A DNA stretch of 64,000 nt from Hyphococcus luteus (GCF_002943565.1 NZ_PJCH01000001.1:62001-126000); one strand, 5' to 3'; positions 17,501-27,123 are shown, counted from the stretch's first letter. Notes: a model not told the origin generated them from the sequence alone. Made by a program: numbers and translations.

Positions 17501-20500
17501 CCCGGCCGCTGGAGAAGATCGCGTAGCTCGAAACCGTATTGTTCGACCGCGTGCTGTTCGTGACTTCGCCGGTGATGGTTCCGGTGTTGATCAGCGTGTC
17601 CACGCCATCGCCGCCGTAAAGCCCGATCGCGTTGGCGCGCGCCTTGACTTCGGCGGCGGAACTCGTTGTGCCGACCGCGGCGCCGGCCGCGCCCGACCCG
17701 GTGGTTTTCGACTCTGAACTGACATAGAGGACGCCGTCATTACGCAGCAGGTCATTGCCCGCTTCGCCGAGAACGCCCCATGCTTCCGACCTTGCAAAGG
17801 CCGCATTCGTGCCGTCCGCTGCGCCGACGCCTGCGAACTTGGTGTTCGTCATCGAGATATTGGAATAGCCATAGGCGTTCAGCGCGCCGGCGATGGTGAT
17901 GACGTCGTCATTCGCGCCGCCATTGGCGCCCCTTCCATAGGCCTCAGCCCCCAGCACCGAAGCGCTGCCGTTCGACGCGCCCAAGGTGGCGTTGACATCG
18001 CTGTTCATGGTCAGCCGGGCGTCAGCGATGCTTGTGATAGTTCCACCCAGATAGAGCTCGTCAAGACCTGCCCCGCCAAACACGCCGGTCGTTCTCGCCG
18101 TGGCGCCGACGGCGCCGCCCGCGCCTGAATAGCCGGCGAAAGAATACGCGCTCGAGCCGAATGTGCCGCGCGCATCGGAACGCGCATAGATCGTCCCGGT
18201 GTTGTAAAGCAGATCGTCGCCGGCACCGCCGTCCATGCCGTAAATATTGGTCGTTCCTTTGACATCGCCGCCGCTCGTCGCGCTGCCCGCCACGGTGAAG
18301 TTCGAGCCGCTCGAGGAAGCAATGCCGTTAATATCGAGATGGATATTGCCGTAATTATTGAGAACGTCGTTTCCGGCGCCGCCGGCCATGCCGGTTCCGT
18401 GGCCGCGGCTGCGCATCAAGCCGTTGGTGGCGGAAACGCCGGCGACGTTAAAGCTGCTGCTGCTCGCGCTGATCGTGGCGGTCGCGGCGATATTGATGTC
18501 GCCATCGACGTCATTGACGAACGCGTCGTCCTCGCCGCCGCCATTCATGCCGACGCCGGCCACGGTCGAATAGAGACCGGCGTTGATTTTCGATGCGCCG
18601 GCGATGACCCGGCTCCTGGAATTGGCGCTCGTCGTCGAGGACAGGTCGATATCGATCTCGGCGTTGTTGACGGCCATGTCGTCTCCGTCGCCGCCGGAAA
18701 TCCCGACTGCGCTCGCCAGAACATCCGTTTCCAGCGAGGCGCCGCCGTCGGCCCCGGCGACCGCGACGCTGGTGCGGCCGACAGAGCCGTTCGCCGTGCC
18801 GTTAAGATCGAGCCGCCCGGCATTGAATATCTCATCATCCCCCGCGCCGCCGCCAAGGCCGTTGGCGGCCGCTTCGGTTTTGCTCTCGGCGAGGCCCAGA
18901 AGCGCGCCGCCCGCCGTCACTTCCACATTGTAAGCAACGCCCACTGCGGTCGCTGTCGAGACGCCGACGCCGTAATTCTGGATATCGTCATGACCCGCGC
19001 CGCCTTCGATAATCGAGGCCCGCGCCGTCGCATCGGCGCCGGTATCGCCTTTCGACGCTCCAAGCAGCGTCACCGAGGTGTTTACATTGCCGCCGGCGAC
19101 TGTCGATACGGACGTAACGGCGCCCCGGTTCACAATGTCATCGTCGCCGCTTTCGCCATCGAGACCAATCGACGTTGCATCGAGCTTCGATTTTGCGTCA
19201 ACGAGTCCGGCGCCCGCAACGACGACGCCGACCTGGCTCGCCTCTCCCGTCGCCCGCGAATTGCTGATCACAACGCCCGCATTGTCGATCGTATCGGCGC
19301 CGTCGCCGCCGAGAACGCCCGCCGCCGATGCGTTCGCTGTCTGATTACCGGAGGCGGTGTCGACATTGGCGCCGGCGAACGTGACGTCGACCCCGTTGCT
19401 GTCAAGGCTCGCGCGCGCTTCGCTGTCGAGCGTTCCGCTGTTCGACAGAACGTCGCTGTCGGCGCCGCCGTCAAGTCCCGCCGCATCGGCGTCGCTTGCG
19501 CTCGACACCGAGCCGATGCTGGCGCCGGCGAGCGTGATGCGATAGCGGCCCACATCCATGTCGGCGTCGGCGTAGGTGTTCAACTCGCCGGTGTTCGACA
19601 AAATATCGGCCCCGTCTTCGCCGCTAAGGCCGCGGGCCGTCGCCTCAGCGACGGGATCGGCCTTCGCGCTCGAGGCCCCGATCAGCGAAACCGAGGTCGC
19701 TCCGGCAATCGCGTCCGCGTCGGCGTTGGCGTCGCCATCGCCGCTATGGGTCGCCATGTCGCTCCCTGCGCCGCCGCTGAAGAGGCTGGCGACAGCCTTC
19801 GCCGCCGGTCCGGTTTTGACAAAAGACGCGCCGGCGACATCCGCCGCCGCGCCGTCATTACGAGCGTCGGCGTTCGAAACAATCGTCCCGACGCCGCTGA
19901 TCACGCCTTCGTCGCTATCCTCGCCGCCAAGATAGCCATAGCTGGAAGCGAGAGAACTCGTCGCCGCGTCCGCAGAGTCCGCGAAAGCAGCGCCGCCGAG
20001 CGTCACCGAAACATCGGTCGAGCGTGCATTCGCCGTCGAGGTTGACGAGAAATCGCCGCCGAGGGCGAACATGTTGTTTCCGGCGCCGCCGGCGAGAGCC
20101 GCGGACCAGGCGTCGGCCTTGGTCGTCACATCGGCGAAAGAGGCCCCGACCAAATTCACCGCAACCGACGTGCCCGTAACATCTGCGGAAGACGTCGTCG
20201 TCAGATCGCCGGCGCTGGAGAGGAAATCGTCGCCGTCATAGCCGAACACCCCGTAAGCGGTTGCATTCGCCTTGGTCGACAGGTCGCCGAGCGTGCCGCC
20301 GATCAACGTCACCTGCACCAGTTCCCCGGACACGTCCGCCAGAGCGCCAGAAAAGATTACGCCTGTGTTAAAAAGCGCATCGTCGCCCACGCCGCCATCC
20401 ATCCCGTAGCTATAAGCATTGGCTACTGTATTGACATCGCCGATATTCGCGCCGATCGGATTGACCGCGACGGAGGGGCCAGACCCGAATGCGTCCGCCA

Positions 20501-23500
20501 TCGTTTCGATATAAGCGGCGTTCAACAGTTCATCGGATCCGGAACCGCCGAACAGGCCGGCCGCATAGGAGGTGGAATTCGTCTCCGCGATAATCGCCAC
20601 GCCGCCGAAACCAGTATACTGGCCATTGACGCCGACGCTGACGGTGGACGCATCGGCGCGCGACGTCACTGTCAATGACCCCGCCAGATTCCTGACAACG
20701 TCATTCTCGCTCTCGGAAAGCGTCGTCTCGTCGTCGTCTTTGAGACCCGCAGCGTCGCCGCTGAGACCCACGGCGTCGCTATTGGCGATCGTATTGGCGC
20801 TGACAATCGCGGCGCCGGCGGAAACGCCGGTCGGCGCCACGTTGATATTCACAGCGACGGACGCGTTTGCCGCATCGGCGTCGGAATCGATCGTTATCGA
20901 TCCGGCGTTTTCGACCGTGTCCTGGCCTTCGCCGCCATTCATGCCGAGCGCCATGGCGTCGGCGTTCGTATCGGCGAGAAGACCCGCCGCCCCTGCTGCA
21001 AACCCTGCGGCGACGCTGCCGCTCGCGGCGACGCCGACCGTATTGGCGTCGGCCGTCGCATCGGCAATCATCACGCCTTCATTGAGAAGCGTATCGGCGC
21101 CCGCGCCGCCTTCGGCCCCGGTCGCGTTCGCATCGGCGTCAACGGACGTATCGGCAATGGCGCCGCTGACCGCAGCGCCGATCATGGAGCCGCCAAGCGC
21201 GACATTGACGGTTTCGTTGCGCGCCTTCCCGGTCGCATCGACATCGACCTTGTCTGCGTTCGAAAACTGGTCTTCCCCGGCGCCGAGATCGACAGCGGTC
21301 GCATCCGCGTCGCCATGCACGCCGGCGCGAGACAAAGCGGCGGAAAGCCCAACGCCGACGCCAGGAGCGCCGACAACGGCGGAAATGCTGACGCCCACGC
21401 CGGTGGAGTTGGCGTCGGCGAGCGCATCGGCTTTGATCTCGCCGTACTTTTCTTCCTCGTCGCCGTCTTTGCTTAAAGCACCGCCGTCATTGACGACGAC
21501 GTCATTATCATCGCCGGTCTTGATAGTCGTCGCATTGGCGAGAGCGTCCGTATTGTTGTCGACCAGAGAGGCGCCGATGGCGAGGCCTTTTGTCGTGCCG
21601 CCAACCCCGACGCTGACATCGGTCGAGCGGCTCGTCGCATCGGAATCTGCGAAAAGCACGGCGCCGTTCATCACCGTGTCGGAGCCCGTTCCGAAGCTGA
21701 GCAATGTCGCGTCCGAATCCGCAATCGTCGAGGATTTCAGCACGCTGACGCCGACGCCCACGCCGACATTGGTGACCGCGCCGCTGACGCCGACGCCCGT
21801 GGAGGTCGCTTTCGCATCGGCGGTCGCGGACATGTCGGCAAGTCCGGTGAAGACGTCGTCGGCTTCAAAGCTGATCAGCGCCCCGGCGTCCGCCTCGGCG
21901 CGATTGTCTGCGTAGATGATCGGCGCGGCGATGGCGAGGCCTGTCTTCGTGAAAGCAAGATCAACCGAGACGGACGTGCGTGTTGACGTCGCTGTCGCAT
22001 TTGCGTCGATTTCACCTGTGCTGGTGAAGCTGGCGTCAGCGTCGAGATCGTCGAGAATGCGCTCAACGCCGAAGGCGCGCGATGTCGCGGTCTGCTCCGC
22101 CTTGGCGAGCCCGCTCGTGAGCGATAATCCGGCCGCCGTGTTGACGGTGACGTCGACGCCCACCGATGTGGAGCTTGCATCTGCAATCGCCGTGGCGTCG
22201 ATCGTCCCGGCGTTGTCGACCATATCCGTTCCAAGCCCGTCCCGAATGCCGGTCGCGGCCGCATCGGCAAGGATGTTCTTGTCGACGATGGCCGCATTGA
22301 TGCCGCCGCCGGTATTGATGAGGCTGAGCCCCACCGTCACATCGGTGCTGGTCGCGGCGGCGTCCGCGACGCTGGTCAGATCGCCGTTGTTTTGAACATT
22401 GTCGAACCCGTCGCCGGCGTCGATGCCGTCGGCCTGCGCTGTAGCGCTGGTCTGGGAGAAGATGACCGGAACCTCGATCTGCAGCGCCTTGTCCTCGACC
22501 GCCATGGCGACGCCGACTTCCGTCGAGCCCGCTTCGGCGTCGGCGCGGTTGATCACCACGCCGTCATTGACGATGTCGTCGTCTTCCGCGCCGCCGGAGA
22601 GGCCGACCGAATGCGACACCGCATTGGCGGCGCTGTTGACGACCGTGGCGTTGACGCTGAACGGTTCGTCGGGCCCATCGCCATCGGGCGCCAGATCGAA
22701 AGTGGAGACAGCAACGCCGACCGTGTTCGATCTGGAATTCGCCGTAATATCGATCAGGCCGGTATTGGCGATGTCGTCATAGCCCGCGCCGCCGCGCACG
22801 CCATCCGCAAAAGCCGCCGCATCGCTGCTGTAGTCCAAAAGCCCGACGCCGAAGGCGCTCAGCGCCTGATGGGCGAGCGTGAGTCCTTTGGAAGAGCCGA
22901 CGCCAAGTTTTTTAACGTCAAAGACTTCGCTCAAAGGCACGCCGATACTGACGCTCGCCACATCGCTGTCCGCCGTCGCCGTTCCGGTGATGTCGCCCGC
23001 ATTGGTCAGCCTGTCGGCGCCGCCGCCAAGTTCGGCGCGGTCGTCGCCGCGCAGGCCGACGATTTCCGCAATGGCGCCTTCCTCGACATATTCTTCGCTC
23101 TCTTCCGGATTGAAATGGTCAATGACCGTCACGACCGCATCGCTGCTGATGCCGCCGTCCGAGACGACCAGTCCGAACTGGTCGAAATCGGCGAAAGCGC
23201 TGAGATCGATGTCGCCTTCATTGGTCACGCGATCCGCGCCGAGCCCGCCATTCATGCCTGTGGCGACGGCGAGGGAAAACGAACTTTCCTCCGACTCCGG
23301 CAACAGGCTGCTTGGCGGCGAAAGCTCTTTGACCTGAGCGCTGAGATCGGTTTCCGACAGCGTCGACGTCGCATTCGCCGTCAGCTCGCCCTCGTTCAAC
23401 AGAATGTCATTGCCCCGCCCGCCATCCATGGCGGCGCTGATCGCGCTGGTCTGCGAGGCGTCGGGAACGCCGCCCAATTGCACGGCCTGGAGCGTTACGC

Positions 23501-24308
23501 CGAAGATGGAAATGTCGCTGATCGCCGTTGTCGTGATTTCGCCGCCCAGCGCATTGGTCAGATAATCCGTATAACGGTCGCCGCCCAAACCGATCGCCAG
23601 TGCTTTGCTTGTGCGCAGCGCAGACGTCAGATCGAGACCGGCGAGATTGACCTCGAAATCCCGCCGCGAAAACTCCGCGGTCGATCCAACCGTCAGCAAG
23701 CCGGAATTGGTCGTTCGCGAACGCCCGCGCGTGCTGGTGAAGCCGAGCGCCGACGAATAGACATTAGAGCCAAGCGAAAGCGGGATGAGATCGTCATCCG
23801 GTTCGCTGCGGTTGGGAAAATCGAAATCCGTCTGGTTCGCCGTCACCTTCGCATCGACGACCAGAATATCCTCAAGCGCCAGCGTATTGGCCCCGTACCC
23901 GCCTTCAACGCCGAAAACATCGACTGTCGTTTCATCCACATCCGGAAAGAAATCGAGGAAAGCCGAAAAACCGCCAAGCCCTGAGAAACTATTGTCCTTT
24001 TCGACAAAGCCGCGCACATCGCTGTCGCCGGTCAGGGTGACGCGATCATTGCCAAAGTCGGCGTCAACGCCGATGACGAAAAGATTAGGCGTCAGGCCGG
24101 CGCTGTCCGTGGATTCCTGAACATCGATCGTGACGTCGGAGAGCGTGCGATAATCGGAACGGCGGCTCAGCTCCTGCGCGGTTTCTTCGACCGTCTCTTC
24201 CGCATGAGCGGCCGGCATAAACTGCGAAAGGGCCGCAAGCCCGCTTGACGCTAAAAGCGCGCGCCGCAGGGCGCGCCGGCGTGCGGTGTTGTCGACAGTC
24301 GTTTTCAT
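14565..24308 (-). CDS. giant autotransporter adhesin-like protein with about 40 repeat units
   Basis: This 3247-residue surface protein is a type V autotransporter. The N-terminus is an Arg-rich signal (RRRALRRALLASSGLAALSQF, mature part after AHAEE). The passenger (about 60-2850) consists of some forty units of 50-80 residues. Each has an acidic loop of the form GGxGxDxLxNxG followed by Ala/Asp/Thr/Val-rich strand segments, as expected for a long right-handed beta-helix. An autotransporter-associated strand segment (TLYNPGALGGTTDVFEGVLRIN) and a linker precede a C-terminal barrel of about 260 residues, which starts near TTFGFNFSEGAKS and ends in ALVRF with terminal Phe. The ribosome site GGGGAGAGG lies just upstream of ATG. 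Adhesion, aggregation or surface coating is inferred from architecture; no ligand can be named. Confidence 0.88.
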   Translation of the reverse strand: MKTTVDNTARRRALRRALLASSGLAALSQFMPAAHAEETVEETAQELSRRSDYRTLSDVTIDVQESTDSAGLTPNLFVIGVDADFGNDRVTLTGDSDVRGFVEKDNSFSGLGGFSAFLDFFPDVDETTVDVFGVEGGYGANTLALEDILVVDAKVTANQTDFDFPNRSEPDDDLIPLSLGSNVYSSALGFTSTRGRSRTTNSGLLTVGSTAEFSRRDFEVNLAGLDLTSALRTSKALAIGLGGDRYTDYLTNALGGEITTTAISDISIFGVTLQAVQLGGVPDASQTSAISAAMDGGRGNDILLNEGELTANATSTLSETDLSAQVKELSPPSSLLPESEESSFSLAVATGMNGGLGADRVTNEGDIDLSAFADFDQFGLVVSDGGISSDAVVTVIDHFNPEESEEYVEEGAIAEIVGLRGDDRAELGGGADRLTNAGDITGTATADSDVASVSIGVPLSEVFDVKKLGVGSSKGLTLAHQALSAFGVGLLDYSSDAAAFADGVRGGAGYDDIANTGLIDITANSRSNTVGVAVSTFDLAPDGDGPDEPFSVNATVVNSAANAVSHSVGLSGGAEDDDIVNDGVVINRADAEAGSTEVGVAMAVEDKALQIEVPVIFSQTSATAQADGIDAGDGFDNVQNNGDLTSVADAAATSTDVTVGLSLINTGGGINAAIVDKNILADAAATGIRDGLGTDMVDNAGTIDATAIADASSTSVGVDVTVNTAAGLSLTSGLAKAEQTATSRAFGVERILDDLDADASFTSTGEIDANATATSTRTSVSVDLAFTKTGLAIAAPIIYADNRAEADAGALISFEADDVFTGLADMSATADAKATSTGVGVSGAVTNVGVGVGVSVLKSSTIADSDATLLSFGTGSDTVMNGAVLFADSDATSRSTDVSVGVGGTTKGLAIGASLVDNNTDALANATTIKTGDDNDVVVNDGGALSKDGDEEEKYGEIKADALADANSTGVGVSISAVVGAPGVGVGLSAALSRAGVHGDADATAVDLGAGEDQFSNADKVDVDATGKARNETVNVALGGSMIGAAVSGAIADTSVDADANATGAEGGAGADTLLNEGVMIADATADANTVGVAASGSVAAGFAAGAAGLLADTNADAMALGMNGGEGQDTVENAGSITIDSDADAANASVAVNINVAPTGVSAGAAIVSANTIANSDAVGLSGDAAGLKDDDETTLSESENDVVRNLAGSLTVTSRADASTVSVGVNGQYTGFGGVAIIAETNSTSYAAGLFGGSGSDELLNAAYIETMADAFGSGPSVAVNPIGANIGDVNTVANAYSYGMDGGVGDDALFNTGVIFSGALADVSGELVQVTLIGGTLGDLSTKANATAYGVFGYDGDDFLSSAGDLTTTSSADVTGTSVAVNLVGASFADVTTKADAWSAALAGGAGNNMFALGGDFSSTSTANARSTDVSVTLGGAAFADSADAATSSLASSYGYLGGEDSDEGVISGVGTIVSNADARNDGAAADVAGASFVKTGPAAKAVASLFSGGAGSDMATHSGDGDANADADAIAGATSVSLIGASSAKADPVAEATARGLSGEDGADILSNTGELNTYADADMDVGRYRITLAGASIGSVSSASDADAAGLDGGADSDVLSNSGTLDSEARASLDSNGVDVTFAGANVDTASGNQTANASAAGVLGGDGADTIDNAGVVISNSRATGEASQVGVVVAGAGLVDAKSKLDATSIGLDGESGDDDIVNRGAVTSVSTVAGGNVNTSVTLLGASKGDTGADATARASIIEGGAGHDDIQNYGVGVSTATAVGVAYNVEVTAGGALLGLAESKTEAAANGLGGGAGDDEIFNAGRLDLNGTANGSVGRTSVAVAGADGGASLETDVLASAVGISGGDGDDMAVNNAEIDIDLSSTTSANSRSRVIAGASKINAGLYSTVAGVGMNGGGEDDAFVNDVDGDINIAATATISASSSSFNVAGVSATNGLMRSRGHGTGMAGGAGNDVLNNYGNIHLDINGIASSSGSNFTVAGSATSGGDVKGTTNIYGMDGGAGDDLLYNTGTIYARSDARGTFGSSAYSFAGYSGAGGAVGATARTTGVFGGAGLDELYLGGTITSIADARLTMNSDVNATLGASNGSASVLGAEAYGRGANGGANDDVITIAGALNAYGYSNISMTNTKFAGVGAADGTNAAFARSEAWGVLGEAGNDLLRNDGVLYVSSESKTTGSGAAGAAVGTTSSAAEVKARANAIGLYGGDGVDTLINTGTITGEVTNSTRSNNTVSSYAIFSSGRARSTSRNYGYGTLFYDAESSTTVINDGDAKLTYFGDRGSYRGLARADATANGVTAGVGTDAKAYTRAHSYTTLRGVRLGDGSHNVVNNGDLEIESFAFSSSAATGNGNSVINGHASADARAYANSSTLTGVESLSGALDFVNTGLLRVLNKPKGASSAAANAVGISVIDPDARSYARVELNDVRAFGVRSGSDDDRIENSGTISVRSQPEANRALARSKSGGGFSFSVDAFTDAYAYADDAAAYGVHAGDGDNTIINDGHITAVSDPYAKASAESYGSGRDGDAESYSRAYARYAKAYGVVTGAGADTIVNNGTITVSATPSATATTIASRGSYCYIDTPALVIGGVTIIPAVTVCEYGEIDQNDKASYTNGKVTVGISSGDGNDVVTNAGTINASGGTAITLGDGDDTLIVKEGSSISGSISAGAGSDTLHFVGAHSWNVSGQSFENFAKSGAGVTTLYNPGALGGTTDVFEGVLRINGGVAMSAASQLTTSVFADGSVGQFASTNVIQAGGALNVLANEGAYVDGTTYEVVAGTGTDDLTVVIPSIPPQIVTIPGVDGLQGGFDTITLPEPTALRSFTGGYGPHQYAVRVHVEPISSLMSGSSATASSFAAALDSATSFAEGGVETTIATLQSLPEEEQVVGAVESITPELSTGNIEMTSATLDAGVTATEQRLMSFRAGKSNQAAPTTFGFNFSEGAKSTKGATAWSANFNGGSAAPAFAANFAGDVAGFARGVDLETRSGALFGLSMTHLQGNGTLDGALSAAAFKSTTTTLYGAAPLGEAGYATVAMSWGKTDITGGDPLYAVGPQNYAGFDKNGSALGVSVEAGRSFRDVPGAPEMFAALNYREAKGAAYAENRLSDLSLNVEKGEETQLESEFGMRMVSKMNIRGVNIRPHLSLSWVRRYGEGESVTASFADMPDYRFRLLGERDNRNALKTEAGFNLLAGERYEVSAAGVSEFGAEKTEARGEIRALVRF

Positions 24309-24474
24309 GAACCTCTCCCCAGAAGCGTCATTGGCGCGCGAGACCCTCCCAGCGCGCGGGGCAAGGTGCGAGGATGCGGGCGCCGCCTCAATGGTGGAAT
24401 CACACCATATGGAGAGCGCCTCGTGACAAAATCACATTGCTTTGCAACTTTTAGGAGCAATCGCCGAAGCGGCG

Positions 24475-25125
24475 CTAATTCTGATTGGCGCCTTCAAGCA
24501 AACCGTCGCGCAAGGCGCGCGCGAGCAGCGCCGCCGCGGAATGCACGCCAAGCTTGCGCATGATGCTGGTGCGATGCTTGTCGACGGTGTTGGCGCTGAT
24601 CCCAAGACGCTCGGCAATGACGGCGTTGGTCTCGCCGCGGGCGATGCCGAACAGGATTTGCCGCTCCCGGCCGGTCAGGGCGTCCTTTCCAGCCCGGTCA
24701 TTGACCAGTTTTCGCACCGAATCGCTGATTCTGCGCTCGCCTTCGCAAATCGCCAGGAAATCGCCGGCCCAGCCCGACGCATCGCCGGTCTTCAGGAAAA
24801 CGCCATCGACGCCGCTTTCATAAACATGCTGCAACATGGAGTTGGAGTTCATGCCGGTAATGACAGCGATCTTCGTTTCCGGACTCCAGCGGCGAACTTC
24901 TTCGATCACCTCGACGCCTGTCGCCTGCGGCATGGCAATATCGAGCACGACCAGATGAGGCCGAAGCGACTTGACAAGCGTCACCGCGGAGACCCCATTA
25001 TCGGCTTCGCCGACCACCTCGAACTCAGCCGCGTTTTCAAGGATGCGCCTTATGCTGTGCCGCACAAGCATATGATCGTCAGCGATCACGACAGAATACG
25101 TCAAGACGCTCAGCCCTCCGCCCAT
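24475..25125 (-). CDS. NarL/LuxR-family response regulator
   Basis: This 216-residue regulator has a receiver domain (about 9-125: acidic pocket IADDH, phospho-acceptor Asp in LVVLDIAMP, Thr in VITGM, Lys in FLKTGD) and a C-terminal LuxR-type helix-turn-helix (LTGRERQILFGIARGETNAVIAERLG...NTVDKHRTSIMRKL). It is head-to-head with a histidine kinase, its likely partner. Start choice is unsettled. The ATG at 25125 has no ribosome-binding site, whereas an in-frame TTG at 25104 (codon 8) follows GGAGG by ten bases and still leaves the whole receiver intact. A DNA-binding transcription factor is certain from the domains; target genes are unknown. Confidence 0.93.
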   Translation of the reverse strand: MGGGLSVLTYSVVIADDHMLVRHSIRRILENAAEFEVVGEADNGVSAVTLVKSLRPHLVVLDIAMPQATGVEVIEEVRRWSPETKIAVITGMNSNSMLQHVYESGVDGVFLKTGDASGWAGDFLAICEGERRISDSVRKLVNDRAGKDALTGRERQILFGIARGETNAVIAERLGISANTVDKHRTSIMRKLGVHSAAALLARALRDGLLEGANQN

Positions 25126-25130
25126 TGGCC

Positions 25131-27113
25131 ATGCTGAAATGTCTTTACATAATTTTTGCGGCTTTGGGAATTGCCCTGCTGGCTTTCCCGGAAGCTGAGG
25201 CGCAAGACCGGAGCGTGATCGTTCAGGCCGGCGCGCCGGCCGGCCGCATCGACGATCATGTTTCCTATTTCCTTGAAACGGGAAAAAAGCTGTCCCTTAG
25301 CGATATTCAAAAGCCTGAATATCAGGCGCGATTCGAACCGACAAAAACCAGCGAACCGGACTTCGGCTACACAAATAAAGGCATCTGGTTGAAAATAGGC
25401 GTGCGGAATGAAAGCGCCAGGACGCTCGACCTAATTCTCGTCATGCACACGAATTTCATGCACGACATGACGATCTGGAAAGCATCCGATGACGGCGCAG
25501 AGATCATCCTCAACCAGGATGTTCACTCGCCGTTCCGATCCCGGCCCGTGGATTATCACGAACTGGCGGCGCCATTTACAATCGAACGCGGAGAGCGAAG
25601 CGTTTTATATATCCGCTACACCTCAGAGGGGAGCACGGTTCTGCCCGTTGCGTTGGAAACCCCGCTCAGCTTCGCAAGCACGGCCGCGCACCGCATCACG
25701 GTGGACTTCGCTTTTTACGGCGTCATGGCGATGTTTATCCTGGTCAGCTTCGTCGGACGCCTGTTCTGGAAGAACCCCACTTTTGTTGCATATGCAATTT
25801 ACGCCGGCAGCGTCCTTCTCTATCTGCTGCAGCGGGACGGCTACGCTTTCCAATATCTCTGGCCGAATGCGCCGGTATGGAACAATTTTTCATCCTTGCC
25901 TGTCGGCGCGTCGCTCGCCATCTTCGCCGCCCTCTTCACAAGGGTCTATCTGCAGACCAAGTCGATACATCCGATCATTGACAAGATTCTCATCGGCATC
26001 ATCGTCATGCAGATCGCCATCGTTGCTTCAGCGCTGATTATCGGCCCTGCTGAAGCAAAAAAGGCCGCCGTTTTAACGACGACCCTGGCCATCATGATCT
26101 TCCTGTCTATCGGCATTGTAGCCTATCGCAAATATGGCGGGCGCACGTTGTTTTTCGTTATCGGCTGGCTGGGCGTGCTGTGCGCGTCCTTCGTCATGAC
26201 CATCGTCCACTGGATCAATGTCGACATCAGCCGGGCGGCCTCTTTGGACATCATGCGCGTCGCTATGGTTTTCGACGCCTTTATGATGGGCCTCGCCAGC
26301 GTTTTCAGCATTGTCGATTTACAGCGCGACCGTGAAAAACTGGATCAGGAGCGCATCGCGGCGCTCGACACAAACCTTCAGCTTCACAACCGGCTTGCGC
26401 GCCTCGAACAAAAGCACCATCTGGCCCAGACCATTGCAGAGACCAACAGTCAGCTCCTCGTAGACACCACGCATGATCTTCGCCAGCCCCTTTACGCCCT
26501 GCGCGCAGCCATGAGCGAGGTTCTTGCTCAAAAGGCCCCGGGAGAGCGGATCTCAGAGATTGAACATTCGCTCAATTATATGGAAGAGCTTGTCGAAGCC
26601 GCACTTGAAAAAGCCATCGAGGAAGACGAGGCGGGACGCAAGAACGACGACGCCGAGTCAGAGGCAATCGAACTCAACAAATTCTTCTCCGCCCTCGAAA
26701 CCATGTTCGAAGCGGACGCTGAAAAACAGACAGCCGATTTTAAAGTCATGCCGACGACCCTCCGGATCGACGGCCGGCCGTTTCCGGTGCTGCGCATTAT
26801 GACGAATTTCATCTCGAATGCGATCCGCTACGCCCCCGGCGGGCGTGTTCTGGTGGGCGCGAAACGGCGCGGCGACTATCTGTCCCTTGAAGTGCACGAC
26901 ACTGGCGAGGGCATGTCGGCGGAAGAGCTTGCCGCTATAAGGCAGCGTTACGCACGCGGCGCCATGGCGGAAGAATCCGATTCTGGCAAAGGCGTCGGGC
27001 TGTCCATCGTTGCGAAACTGGCGCGGGAAGAAAATCTGAAATGGACGCTGGAAAGCTTCAAGGGCTCGGGCACGGTCGCCAAACTGCTCGTGCCGCTCGC
27101 GCGGATTGATTAA
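25131..27113 (+). CDS. 7TM-DISM sensor histidine kinase
   Basis: This 660-residue kinase has a signal peptide (to about AEAQ). An extracellular beta-sandwich of the DISMED2 type follows (about 40-165, with YTNKGIWLKIGVRNES), then about seven membrane helices (about 175-395), a coiled coil, a HisKA domain with phospho-acceptor His in TTHDLRQPLYALR, and a HATPase domain (N-box FISNAIRYAP, G1 DTGEGMS, G2 GKGVGLSIV). The frame can be extended to a TTG at 25125, but the ATG at 25131 gives a normal signal sequence. It has no strong ribosome site. It is divergent from the LuxR-type regulator with starts only a few bases apart. DISM domains of this kind are thought to bind carbohydrates or other small ligands; the signal here is unknown. 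Confidence 0.92.
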   Translation: MLKCLYIIFAALGIALLAFPEAEAQDRSVIVQAGAPAGRIDDHVSYFLETGKKLSLSDIQKPEYQARFEPTKTSEPDFGYTNKGIWLKIGVRNESARTLDLILVMHTNFMHDMTIWKASDDGAEIILNQDVHSPFRSRPVDYHELAAPFTIERGERSVLYIRYTSEGSTVLPVALETPLSFASTAAHRITVDFAFYGVMAMFILVSFVGRLFWKNPTFVAYAIYAGSVLLYLLQRDGYAFQYLWPNAPVWNNFSSLPVGASLAIFAALFTRVYLQTKSIHPIIDKILIGIIVMQIAIVASALIIGPAEAKKAAVLTTTLAIMIFLSIGIVAYRKYGGRTLFFVIGWLGVLCASFVMTIVHWINVDISRAASLDIMRVAMVFDAFMMGLASVFSIVDLQRDREKLDQERIAALDTNLQLHNRLARLEQKHHLAQTIAETNSQLLVDTTHDLRQPLYALRAAMSEVLAQKAPGERISEIEHSLNYMEELVEAALEKAIEEDEAGRKNDDAESEAIELNKFFSALETMFEADAEKQTADFKVMPTTLRIDGRPFPVLRIMTNFISNAIRYAPGGRVLVGAKRRGDYLSLEVHDTGEGMSAEELAAIRQRYARGAMAEESDSGKGVGLSIVAKLAREENLKWTLESFKGSGTVAKLLVPLARID

Positions 27114-27123
27114 GCGCGCCTTA

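Noticed and set aside
15069-17717. 882-codon open frame on the plus strand
   Set aside because: It is antisense to the autotransporter gene. The repeat composition and high third-position GC of that gene open the opposite frame; the product is Arg/Ala-rich without family features.
14565-24308. CRISPR-like or tandem DNA repeat array
   Set aside because: The regularity is at protein level. Units vary in length and sequence, within one open reading frame.
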